A stretch of 21,931 bases of DNA from a virus. Below the pieces are notes generated by a model. The model saw only the letters and a program-made list of their open reading frames with translations. It was not told the origin of the DNA and made no database searches. The stretch's first letter is position 1. Every line of letters begins with the position of its first letter. This document shows, piece after piece, positions 7,327-12,885 of the stretch. A program made the position numbers and the translations under genes. Location: the IMG/VR virus record IMGVR_UViG_3300023237_000087, positions 1-21,931 of that record; one strand, written 5' to 3'.

Positions 7327-8033
7327 TTAAAAAAGCAGCTTATTCACTTTAGCCTCAAAGGCTTCTTTTTGTTCTTTTGTGCTTTGCGGTTCTTTGTTTG
7401 TTTTGCTTATTGAATCTTGCGGCAAAGAAAATAACTGATCGGGCCGCTTTGCATCGCCTTTTTTAGTTATGTTGGTGTTGTGAATCCACGATGCTAAATA
7501 CCGCGTCATTTCCCAATTTAAATTTGTTTTTATGATATAACTTTCGCCCAACAAAGCGTTTTCTTTCCATGTTTGGCCCCAAAATTTATGAGGTTCTATT
7601 CCGGCTTGTCCAATATAGAAATCCAATAAGGTGTTCCAATCAATTGGGCTTATGCTTTTTTTGGTTTTACCGCCCCTTTTGGATCCGCACCCCTTAAACC
7701 GCCGTTTAAATCATTACCTAAAATACGGCTTTGAGCAAGCGCGTTTGTAATATTTGTAAAATCTTCGGTTGTTAATTCATCACACCAAGCGCCCACTTTA
7801 TAGACATTGTAATCAATTGAATTTCCTTCTTCTTGGTCATAAGCTAAAATTCCGGCGTACACTAAGGCTCTTAATGTATTGAAATTCATTTCGGCGCTAA
7901 ATACTTTGTCGATTTGGCCTATTGAAATGCCTAATTCGTCTGTAAAAGCTGCCCAAAAATTCATTGAAAAGTGCATTGTTCTTTGTTTGCCGCCTAATTT
8001 AATAGCGAAAAACCCCCTTTGTTTGTTTACCAT
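7327..8033 (-). CDS. Tail assembly chaperone, frameshifted long form (G-T type, 235 aa)
   Basis: The long product joins the first 126 residues of the upstream chaperone (frame starting at 8033) to a second frame that ends at 7327, through a -1 shift on A AAA AAA at 7656-7662. After the slip, translation enters the second frame as SISPIDWNTLLDFYIGQAG and continues for 109 residues, total 235 aa. The second frame has no ATG near its start; its only candidate is a TTG at 7626, and it is open far upstream of the junction, which argues for synthesis by frameshift rather than as a separate gene. G and G-T proteins of siphophages recruit tail tube subunits around the tape measure, and the place between tube and tape measure genes fits exactly. 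Confidence 0.85.
7650..8033 (-). CDS. Tail assembly chaperone, short form (G type, 127 aa)
   Basis: This 127-aa protein (MVNKQRGFFAIKLGG...) lies between the tail tube and tape measure genes, the canonical place of the gpG-like chaperone. Residues 1-40 form strands (FFAIKLGGKQRTMHFSMNFWAAF), followed by helices, as in TAC family proteins. It ends GAVKPKKA, and the last codons contain the slippery A7 run; normal decoding stops at TAA two codons later. The protein would coat the tape measure during tail assembly and be absent from the virion. It starts downstream of the terminator behind the tail tube gene, so its level should be far lower than that of the tube protein. Confidence 0.82.
   Translation of the reverse strand: MVNKQRGFFAIKLGGKQRTMHFSMNFWAAFTDELGISIGQIDKVFSAEMNFNTLRALVYAGILAYDQEEGNSIDYNVYKVGAWCDELTTEDFTNITNALAQSRILGNDLNGGLRGADPKGAVKPKKA
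7656..7662 (-). promoter_or_regulatory. Programmed -1 frameshift site A AAA AAA
   Basis: In the frame of the short chaperone the codons read CCA AAA AAA GCA TAA, so the heptamer A AAA AAA fits the X XXY YYZ rule precisely and is followed by G. A -1 slip here yields AGC ATA AGC and enters the open second frame. The stop codon sits just two codons after the site. Confidence 0.88.
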
Positions 8034-8057
8034 TTTTCCTTTTTTTAAAATTTAACC

Positions 8058-8088
8058 AAAAAAAAGGCAGCCTTTATGACCGCCTTTT
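8058..8088 (-). terminator. Terminator after the tail tube gene
   Basis: The minus strand forms a 9-bp stem AAAAGGCGG/CTGCCTTTT (one G-T pair) with a nine-base loop, followed by further T residues. It lies about 20 bases after the tail tube stop codon. Together with the promoter-like box before the tube gene it would uncouple high tube expression from the chaperones. Confidence 0.8.
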
Positions 8089-8108
8089 ATATTATTATTT
8101 ATTGTCAA

Positions 8109-8519
8109 TTATACATTTGCAGATTTTACAATCGCGCCGGTAAGAGTTATCGAACCCGAATAAGAAACGGTGCTTTCCATTTCTGCGCTTTGTTCTACTG
8201 AAGAAATAAAACCTTCAGCGGTATAAATAGCATCACCAGTTGTCGAAGTTCCGAAAACACACGTTACAACGGTTCTGTTTAGAATATAGTCAATTAATTC
8301 AATTGCGCTTGCTGCATCTGAATAATCAACAAGCCCCTCAAAAGAAATCTCGCCGCTTCTAAGTCCTGAAATAACTTCAGAAAATCCATTGCTGTCTTTT
8401 GTGGTTGCATCTGGTAAATCGTGCGAAATTGTAAGGGAACATGAAGTTGTATGTCCTATTGTGTCACCTTCTACTTTCAAAAGTAAGTTGGTTCCATTAA
8501 ATACTCCGGTAGTAGCCAT
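8109..8519 (-). CDS. Major tail tube protein (136 aa)
   Basis: The 136-aa protein starts MATTGVFNGTNLLLKVEGDTIGHTTSCSLTISHD and is made of alternating strands. The features ATTKDSNGFSEVISGLRSGEISFEGLVDY (about residues 38-66) and ...SYSGSITLTGAI near the end are typical of TP901-1 type major tail proteins (contrast T/K-D-S with W or F strands around a Gly-Leu turn). It polymerises as hexameric rings into the tube around the tape measure. It is flanked by a promoter-like box 27 bases upstream and a terminator downstream, consistent with being the most abundant tail protein. The gene is separated from the other connector genes by the lysis and fibre cassette. Confidence 0.88.
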   Translation of the reverse strand: MATTGVFNGTNLLLKVEGDTIGHTTSCSLTISHDLPDATTKDSNGFSEVISGLRSGEISFEGLVDYSDAASAIELIDYILNRTVVTCVFGTSTTGDAIYTAEGFISSVEQSAEMESTVSYSGSITLTGAIVKSANV

Positions 8520-8546
8520 ATTTTTAATTTAAAGATTTATTTTTTG

Positions 8547-8554
8547 TAAAGATA
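8547..8554 (-). promoter_or_regulatory. Putative -7 box before the tail tube gene
   Basis: The minus strand reads TATCTTTA followed by CAAA, seven of eight matches to TAnnTTTG. It is 27 bases upstream of the tail tube ATG, directly after the truncated small gene. The same TATCTTTAC string occurs before the protease gene and the 70-aa gene. Confidence 0.5.
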
Positions 8555-8570
8555 ATATATTTTTTTCTTA

Positions 8571-8630
8571 TTAATTAAAGCCTAATGTTATAACATTTAT
8601 AAAAGATGTTTTAATGTCAGAAGTAGTCAT
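8571..8630 (-). pseudogene. Truncated copy (19 aa) of the holin-like gene at 11516-11671
   Basis: The frame MTTSDIKTSFINVITLGFN stops at TAA TAA. It matches residues 1-19 of the 51-aa membrane protein at 11671 in 14 of 19 positions and about 45 of 57 bases. Several differences are synonymous, which suggests both copies spent time as coding sequence. The transmembrane part is missing, so as it stands it is a remnant or a micropeptide. Its ATG is three bases after the stop codon of the fibre accessory gene. Confidence 0.65.
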
Positions 8631-8633
8631 ATT

Positions 8634-9005
8634 TTATTTATTAAATTCAATCCAGTTTAATTCTTCTTCACTCCAAGAGTACATTTTACCATCTGTTGGG
8701 TATTCAATAGGAGAATCCCATAAACAAGTTTCCTCGTTTAAAATCCAGCTATTAAAAGGTTTTGCAGGAATAAAAGCATCTAGCGTATTGTTGTACGAGA
8801 AACCTATTCCAGCGTAGTTTTTTCTAAGAGGTGTTGACGTAGACTCTAACCCAGTTGTTGGGTCGTAGTGCTTGCCTCCTCTTGTGTTGTACGATGTCTG
8901 TAACCATTGACCTGGAGAGTCATCAACAAAGTTGTTAAAAAAATCAGCCTCAGCAACTATTACTTTAGTTACTATTCCATTTGATACTTTTGCGTAGTGT
9001 GCCAT
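8634..9005 (-). CDS. Tail-fibre accessory protein (123 aa), marine-phage type
   Basis: The protein begins MAHYAKVSNGIVTKVIVAEADF and contains PGQWLQTSYNTRGGKHYDP, LRKNYAGIGFSYNNTLDAFIPAKPFNSWILNEETCLWDSP and a Trp-rich end YSWSEEELNWIEF. I recognise this layout from proteins common near tail fibre genes of marine cyanophages and other aquatic phages (AKVxNGxVxxVIVAE, YAGIGxxYdxxxDAFIxPKP, SWxLxxxTCxWxxP). It is probably a fibre component or a chaperone or cap of the fibre tip; its exact role is not established. It follows the Gly-rich adhesin by five bases. The family's spread across unrelated aquatic phages suggests that this part of the cassette moved horizontally. Confidence 0.7.
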   Translation of the reverse strand: MAHYAKVSNGIVTKVIVAEADFFNNFVDDSPGQWLQTSYNTRGGKHYDPTTGLESTSTPLRKNYAGIGFSYNNTLDAFIPAKPFNSWILNEETCLWDSPIEYPTDGKMYSWSEEELNWIEFNK

Positions 9006-9010
9006 AGTTG

Positions 9011-9955
9011 TTATGCGGTATATGTTCCGCTTGAGTTATATGTTAAAATCGTGTCTGTTCCGTCTGTTGTAACCGTAGGGCTTCCAGTCGTGGTGTTTGA
9101 GTAGTTTGCCGTTGGCATTCTTAGTATTACTACTCCAGATCCACCCGCTCCACTGTTTTTACCATCCCCACTACCTCCGCCGCCAGATCCGGTGTTTACA
9201 GAGGCATTAGTCCCATTTGTTGTTGATAAACCGCCATTACCGCCACCCCCAGAGCCCCCGGCCCCAGCAGTGTTTCCTCCAATTCCAGTACCTGCTGTAC
9301 CTCCCCCGCCTCCGGCTCTAGTAATTGAAGATCCTGTTATTGCCGAAGCTAATCCATTTCCGCCTGCGCCTCCAGATGCAGTAGCAGTAATTCCGTCCGC
9401 GCTTGCGCCACCACCACCTGCGCCAGAATAAGGATGAGCGGTCATTGATGTTCCTCCTCCGGCATATCCTTGACCAGAAGTTCCAGATACGGGGCCTCTT
9501 GTTCCTGTGTTAGTAGTTCCTTGCCCTCCCGCACTACCCCCGGAAACAGCAAGATTAGAATTTGATCCTCCTCCTCCTCCTCCTATAGATGTTATTGTGC
9601 TAAAAACTGAATCAGCCCCATTCTCGCCTACATATTGGTATTGGCTAGGGTATTGAATAATAGCCCCTCCCCCGCCTATGGTTACTGTATAAGAAACCCC
9701 GGTACTTAAAGTTAAAGAGGTTTCACTTGCTCCGCCACCCCCAGAGGTTTCAGAATTATATGAATTTCTATATCCACCCGCTCCTCCTCCTCCTCCGTTA
9801 CTACCTCCGGAAGCGCCGCCAGCAACAACTAAAAAGTCAATAGAGTAGTCTGTTATAATAGGAAATATTAAATTTGCCCCAAAGTAAACAGCAGATAATT
9901 CAGTAGCCCCTTTATAGACTTTTGATAGTTGCGTTGTGTTTTTATAAATTCCCAT
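9011..9955 (-). CDS. Glycine-rich tail fibre or adhesin protein (314 aa)
   Basis: The N-terminus (MGIYKNTTQLSKVYKGATELSAVYFGANLIFP) consists of short K/AVYxGxxxL repeats found at the attachment end of phage fibres. Residues about 40-280 are dominated by Gly runs (GGGGGAGGY, IGGGGGGSN, AGGSGGGGNGG), starting FLVVAGGASGG and ending GGSGVVILRM. This pattern is typical of aquatic phage fibre proteins and of adhesins whose Gly-rich part folds as a bundle of polyglycine II helices, as in the gp38-type adhesin of phage S16. The last 30 residues are Thr/Ser-rich and end ILTYNSSGTYTA. Likely role: receptor binding at the cell surface, with loops between Gly helices as variable recognition sites. Base composition is markedly richer in GC than in neighbours, mostly because of Gly codons. 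Confidence 0.75.
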   Translation of the reverse strand: MGIYKNTTQLSKVYKGATELSAVYFGANLIFPIITDYSIDFLVVAGGASGGSNGGGGGAGGYRNSYNSETSGGGGASETSLTLSTGVSYTVTIGGGGAIIQYPSQYQYVGENGADSVFSTITSIGGGGGGSNSNLAVSGGSAGGQGTTNTGTRGPVSGTSGQGYAGGGTSMTAHPYSGAGGGGASADGITATASGGAGGNGLASAITGSSITRAGGGGGTAGTGIGGNTAGAGGSGGGGNGGLSTTNGTNASVNTGSGGGGSGDGKNSGAGGSGVVILRMPTANYSNTTTGSPTVTTDGTDTILTYNSSGTYTA

Positions 9956-9956
9956 A

Positions 9957-10340
9957 TTACGAAATAAAGTAAATAGTATTAGCGTCTGGCGTTAAAGCGT
10001 CGTATTCTCCTTGTGTTCCCGACCAATATTTTAATAAACTAGCCTGCCCGTTTTCGTTAATTGTTCCGCTAACTTCTAAATCAATCCACTCGGTTAAGGT
10101 TCCGTCTGAAGCTAAGACCTGCCCGGCGGTTCCTAAGTTTCCAGCACTATCTTTAATGCCGCCTAATGCGTTAAAATCGCCTTCTATTGTTATATTTCCG
10201 TTCGTGTCAAAAGCAACCCCCGAAGAATTGCCTAAACCGTCGGTTAATAATTTAGGCGTTGAGGTTAAGGCGCTATCGTCTATTGTTTTAAGTAAGCCGT
10301 CGTAAGTACTTGAAATTGTTTTGCCCGTTAATGAAGCCAT
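9957..10340 (-). CDS. Tail fibre or virion structural protein (127 aa)
   Basis: The protein starts MASLTGKTISSTYDGLLKTIDDSAL and continues LLTDGLGNSSGVAFDTNGNITIEGDF, GTAGQVLASDGTLTEWIDL and YDALTPDANTIYFIS. The N-terminal block and the closing DALTPDANTIYFI segment are common in fibre-related structural proteins of Bacteroidota phages, and the AGQVLxSxGxxxxW motif is typical of fibre stalks. It probably forms the base of the fibre on which the Gly-rich adhesin sits; the adhesin gene starts one base after its stop codon. A perfect -7 box lies upstream, so the three fibre genes could be one transcription unit. No enzymatic motif is visible. Confidence 0.7.
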   Translation of the reverse strand: MASLTGKTISSTYDGLLKTIDDSALTSTPKLLTDGLGNSSGVAFDTNGNITIEGDFNALGGIKDSAGNLGTAGQVLASDGTLTEWIDLEVSGTINENGQASLLKYWSGTQGEYDALTPDANTIYFIS

Positions 10341-10358
10341 AATTTTATTTTTATGTTA

Positions 10359-10366
10359 CAAAGATA
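10359..10366 (-). promoter_or_regulatory. Putative -7 box before the fibre genes
   Basis: The minus strand reads TATCTTTG followed by TAAC, a perfect match to TAnnTTTG, 18 bases upstream of the 127-aa fibre gene. A TTTTG lies about 24 bases further upstream, slightly beyond the usual -33 spacing. This is the best promoter match in the window. Confidence 0.6.
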
Positions 10367-10378
10367 ATAAACTAAAGA

Positions 10379-10807
10379 CTATTTTTTTATTAGAACAAAA
10401 TTAAGCAAAATAGAAAATGCCGCCGCAACAATTAACCAAAGAGGCGTTTTATATCTTACAATCTCAATAGCTTGTTTTTCGGTGCTTTTTACTATTGTGC
10501 TTTTGTATTTCTTTTCAATACTTTGCACTATGCTATCTAAGTTAATTTTAGCCGTTATAGTGTTGTTTTTACCCTCTATCGTTATGTTTCCTTGTGCGGT
10601 CACTAATCGCTGCTTAAAAGGCTTTAAAATGCCTAATGTATCGCATGGGCTTTCTATTAAAAAACTATCTTTTACCGCTTTAAAAATATAGCGGTCTTTT
10701 GTTATAATAATTGTATCGTTTTTTACAATTTCTTTTGTTTGTTTTGTGGTTTTTTTTGCCGCACAACTTAGAAATAAAAGTAAAAATATTAAACTAAAGT
10801 ATTTCAT
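10379..10807 (-). CDS. Candidate unimolecular spanin (lipoprotein with C-terminal TM, 142 aa)
   Basis: The N-terminus MKYFSLIFLLLFLSC is a lipoprotein signal peptide with a lipobox ending LFLSC and the lipidated Cys at residue 15, followed by Lys-rich AAKKTTK. Residues about 16-119 are a soluble, strand-rich periplasmic part (repeated TIIITK, GNITIEG, NTITAKI), with a short charged helix near 92-112. Residues 121-140 (TPLWLIVAAAFSILLNFVLI) form a transmembrane helix followed by KK. An outer-membrane lipid anchor plus a C-terminal inner-membrane helix in one protein is the defining layout of unimolecular spanins such as T1 gp11, which fuse the two membranes in the last step of lysis. It follows holin-like genes and a DUF5675 gene, overlapping the latter by 14 bases, as a lysis cassette would. 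No direct sequence family is recognised. Confidence 0.7.
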   Translation of the reverse strand: MKYFSLIFLLLFLSCAAKKTTKQTKEIVKNDTIIITKDRYIFKAVKDSFLIESPCDTLGILKPFKQRLVTAQGNITIEGKNNTITAKINLDSIVQSIEKKYKSTIVKSTEKQAIEIVRYKTPLWLIVAAAFSILLNFVLIKK

Positions 10808-11225
10808 TTTTTTTGGGTTTGCTTTTTATCTCTAAATTAAAGCCTTTAGGGGCCAATTTAAGCAACTTTTTAATGGTTTTAACGCTATTAGTTACGTCTT
10901 TGTAGCTATCGCCATTAATATCAGTTAATTTTTCGCCTAATAATATACACCCCTTTATCTCAAAATTATAATTTCCCGGGTGAATCAATATAAAAGTTCT
11001 ATTTTTTACGTCTAAAACATGGTAATGGTTTCCGTATTGGGCGCTCTGCCTATTAACAACCTTATATTCTCCTTCTGGAATACAACTTTTTTGACTTTTA
11101 TTTTTTAGCCAAGGCAACTCTAAATTCTTACAACTAAAAACTTTTTTGTCTTTATTATCAAACAATTCAAACGATCCGGTAACTTGCAAATCTTGGAAAT
11201 TTTCTCTAATAAGTATTGCTTTCAT
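10794..11225 (-). CDS. DUF5675 family protein (143 aa), possible lysis protein
   Basis: The protein has the DUF5675 pattern: an N-terminal strand pair (AILIRENFQDLQVTGSFELF), LELPWLKN.SQKSCIPEGEYKVV at about 35-57, then FILIHPGNYNFEIKGCILLGE at about 78-98, with His82, Asn85 and Gly92-Cys93. The family is widespread in phages of Bacteroidota and others and often sits in the lysis region. The His...GC spacing recalls the His/Cys arrangement of YkuD L,D-transpeptidases, but I see no proof of homology. Position between holin-like genes and a spanin candidate suggests a role on the cell wall. An alternative is a structural or host-interaction role. The copy of a 29-bp repeat ends four bases before its ATG. 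Confidence 0.75.
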   Translation of the reverse strand: MKAILIRENFQDLQVTGSFELFDNKDKKVFSCKNLELPWLKNKSQKSCIPEGEYKVVNRQSAQYGNHYHVLDVKNRTFILIHPGNYNFEIKGCILLGEKLTDINGDSYKDVTNSVKTIKKLLKLAPKGFNLEIKSKPKKNEIL

Positions 11226-11228
11226 CTT

Positions 11229-11257
11229 CTAAAATTTTTTGTCTTTATTGTTTTTTA
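11229..11257. repeat. 29-bp direct repeat, copy 1 (upstream of DUF5675 gene)
   Basis: This stretch is identical over 29 bases to 11310-11338. It is non-coding here and lies directly before the ATG of the DUF5675 gene. Confidence 0.9.
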
Positions 11258-11309
11258 AATTAATTTATATGCTTTTATTGCTTATATATACATAATTGTA
11301 CTAAATAAG

Positions 11310-11338
11310 CTAAAATTTTTTGTCTTTATTGTTTTTTA
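11310..11338. repeat. 29-bp direct repeat, copy 2 (end of the 69-aa gene)
   Basis: This copy encodes the last residues of the 69-aa holin-like protein (NNKDKKF and stop). The two copies are 81 bases apart, and the 52 bases between them contain GCTTAT and ATAAGC as inverted ends of a 31-base segment. Confidence 0.9.
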
Positions 11339-11519
11339 TTAATGACCTTAAACCGTCAATGATAGTATCTGGAGCAAATAAAAAACCAATGCCTACGATT
11401 AATAGTATTGCAAATTGAAACACCTTACTATCTTCTACGATAAAAATATAAGTAATTCCGGCCCCTATAATTAAGAGGCCCAATAGGGTGGTTTTCCAAC
11501 TTGCAACTAAGTTTTTCAT
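11310..11519 (-). CDS. Holin-like small membrane protein (69 aa)
   Basis: The 69-aa protein has two hydrophobic helices, about residues 10-28 (TLLGLLIIGAGITYIFIV) and 33-49 (VFQFAILLIVGIGFLFA), with a short DSK link and a Lys-rich C-terminus (RSLIKNNKDKKF). Small size, two membrane helices and a charged tail match class II holins, and the phrase FAPDTIIDGLRSLIK resembles small membrane proteins found in Bacteroidota phage lysis regions. Its ATG overlaps the stop of the 51-aa gene (ATGA), so the two are translationally coupled. A holin and antiholin pair is possible. Other small phage membrane proteins have the same look, so the holin call relies on context. Confidence 0.65.
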   Translation of the reverse strand: MKNLVASWKTTLLGLLIIGAGITYIFIVEDSKVFQFAILLIVGIGFLFAPDTIIDGLRSLIKNNKDKKF

Positions 11520-11671
11520 TTATTTTTTTTATACATTAAATACCATTTGTGGGCTGTGTAGCCAATAGCAACCGCCGTTAATACTATTTTTAGCAATAAG
11601 TCTATTTGCATAAAATTAAAACCCAATGCTATTACATTAATAAAAGCAATTTTTAAGTCAGTTGTAGTCAT
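11516..11671 (-). CDS. Small membrane protein (51 aa), holin or antiholin candidate
   Basis: The 51-aa frame starts MTTTDLKIAFINVIALGFNF, continues QIDLLLKIVLTAVAIGYTAHKWYLMY and ends KKNK. One clear membrane helix lies at about residues 24-46, with an amphipathic N-terminal helix before it and a basic end. This layout recurs in small proteins next to lysis genes of Bacteroidota phages. Its stop overlaps the ATG of the 69-aa holin-like gene by four bases, and its ATG is 10 bases after the stop of the DUF3168-like gene. A truncated copy of its first 19 codons lies at 8571-8630, on the other side of the lysis and fibre cassette. Confidence 0.7.
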   Translation of the reverse strand: MTTTDLKIAFINVIALGFNFMQIDLLLKIVLTAVAIGYTAHKWYLMYKKNK

Positions 11672-11681
11672 TTTTATAAAA

Positions 11682-12119
11682 TTAAATAGGCTGAACCTTG
11701 TTTGAAAGTTCTAATATTGCCCTATAATATGTATGGTCTTTTAAATCTTCTTCTAAATAAGTAATCCCTTCATTTTCGCTAGTGTAAACTTTAAAACCGT
11801 CGGCATTTAAATCAAAATACCCTTCGGATCGTGTTCTAACTAAAGCTAAAATAGCGCTCATTGCTAAATTACTATCCAATTCACCGCCATTGCTTCCTAC
11901 AAACTTAGTAACCACCTCTATGCGGGTTAAAACTTGCATCGTTAAGCTAGTTTGGTTTTGATCTGTTTCGTTATTAGAAACGCTGTACACTATAATATAA
12001 GGCGTAACCGCATTGCTAGGAACCCTATTGTAAATTTGCAAAGAAGAACCATTCAAAACAATCTGCCCGGTTAATTTTGCGATAATCGCCTTTCTCACAA
12101 AATGAATACACTCTAACAT
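11682..12119 (-). CDS. Tail terminator-like protein (DUF3168-like, 145 aa)
   Basis: The protein starts MLECIHFVRKAIIAKLTGQIVLNGSSLQIYNRVPSNAVTPYIIVYS and has a central strand pair (MQVLTRIEVVTKFV), a helix (DSNLAMSAILALV) and a closing strand block (TYYRAILELSNKV). This helix, YxxVPxxxxxPYIxV, then strands order matches DUF3168 or gp17-like tail completion proteins, which cap the tail tube and join it to the head. The context supports it: it follows the gp10-like gene with a one-base overlap of stop and start (TAATG). The major tail tube gene would normally be next; here the lysis and fibre cassette comes between. Confidence 0.78.
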   Translation of the reverse strand: MLECIHFVRKAIIAKLTGQIVLNGSSLQIYNRVPSNAVTPYIIVYSVSNNETDQNQTSLTMQVLTRIEVVTKFVGSNGGELDSNLAMSAILALVRTRSEGYFDLNADGFKVYTSENEGITYLEEDLKDHTYYRAILELSNKVQPI

Positions 12120-12559
12120 TACCTTAAAAGTTTTTTAATTTTGTTTTCTATTTTTTCTAGTCCTTTTGACAATCCTATTCTTGCGCTACTAAATAAAAAC
12201 GGCCTTGCTGGCAGGTTTACTGATCTTATATCTTTGCCCCTAAACCTTTCTGCATAAGATGTTGGTATTCCCAACTCTATTAAATCGCTAAAATTTCTTT
12301 TGCCTCCGGTTCCAAACTCAACATAAGGCGCGTAAGGAGCCTTTGCTACAATCGCTAATGTTTTGCCTTTGGCTTCTACTGTAATATTTTGTTTTAAATT
12401 TCCAGTATCTACTACGACGCTTTGTTTAGCTATTCTAGCAACATCAAAGGCAATAGAAGCCACTTCTTTAGACAATTCCTTTTCGCTAAGTATTTTTAAC
12501 TTAGTAATCTTAGAATTTAATCGTGCTAAATCAGCGCTAACTATCCTGGCTCCTATCAT
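12119..12559 (-). CDS. HK97 gp10-like head-tail joining protein (146 aa)
   Basis: The 146-aa protein has a long N-terminal helical region (ARLNSKITKLKILSEKELSKEVASIAFDVARIAKQS), then VVDTGNLKQNI at about residues 48-58 and APYAPYVEFGTGGKRNF at about 73-89. The pattern xxDTGxLxxSI followed by YAxYVEFGTG is the hallmark of the HK97 gp10 family, which completes the head-tail interface or the tail end. It ends with KGLEKIENKIKKLL. Stop and start codons overlap by one base with genes on both sides, so it belongs to the tightly packed connector operon. Expected copy number is low, at the neck of the particle. Confidence 0.88.
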   Translation of the reverse strand: MIGARIVSADLARLNSKITKLKILSEKELSKEVASIAFDVARIAKQSVVVDTGNLKQNITVEAKGKTLAIVAKAPYAPYVEFGTGGKRNFSDLIELGIPTSYAERFRGKDIRSVNLPARPFLFSSARIGLSKGLEKIENKIKKLLR

Positions 12560-12885
12560 TAATCTATTTTTGTAGCTATTAATTGAGTATAAAATGCCAA
12601 ATCTGTTTCAAACTTATCATTTATGCGGTAAATTTCCGTTTGGCCCTCTAAAACAAATGTATCGCCAAGGTTAATATTATCGGCAGTCAATTTGCGCATG
12701 GTTATTATAACCTCGGTGCTAAGTGTTCTTTTTCCGTTTATTTGGCTTATTTCGCCGCTTATTGGAACGAAATTACACCAATAAGTGTTTGTTGAGGCTA
12801 TCGTGTTGTTGAAGCCACCATAACCATCTGAAACGCTTGTGTAAGTGCTTACCGTTATCCTTATATCTAATTTACCTGATTGCAT
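12559..12885 (-). CDS. Head-tail adaptor protein (Phage_H_T_join type, 108 aa)
   Basis: This all-strand 108-aa protein begins MQSGKLDIRITVSTYTSVSDGYGGFNNT, then has TYWCNFVPISGEISQINGKRTLSTEVIITMR and GDTFVLEGQTEIYRINDKFE. The strand with G-LxxRIxxxxx...D-GYGG, W-C..-P-SG-E followed by an R/T-V-I-T-R strand is typical of SPP1 gp16-like stoppers (PF05521). These proteins close the portal channel after packaging and bind the tail. It lies between the gp6-like and gp10-like genes with one-base overlaps, which is the canonical order. Confidence 0.88.
   Translation of the reverse strand: MQSGKLDIRITVSTYTSVSDGYGGFNNTIASTNTYWCNFVPISGEISQINGKRTLSTEVIITMRKLTADNINLGDTFVLEGQTEIYRINDKFETDLAFYTQLIATKID

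Noticed and set aside
7327-7626. Independent 99-aa gene starting at a TTG at 7626
   Set aside because: The frame is open well upstream of the TTG, joins the chaperone frame exactly at an A AAA AAA site, and lies where the G-T extension is expected. I treat it as the frameshifted part of the chaperone.
9192-9431. Proline-rich plus-strand frame of 79 aa
   Set aside because: It is the antisense shadow of glycine codons in the adhesin gene; GGN read backwards gives NCC, hence the Pro and Ala richness.
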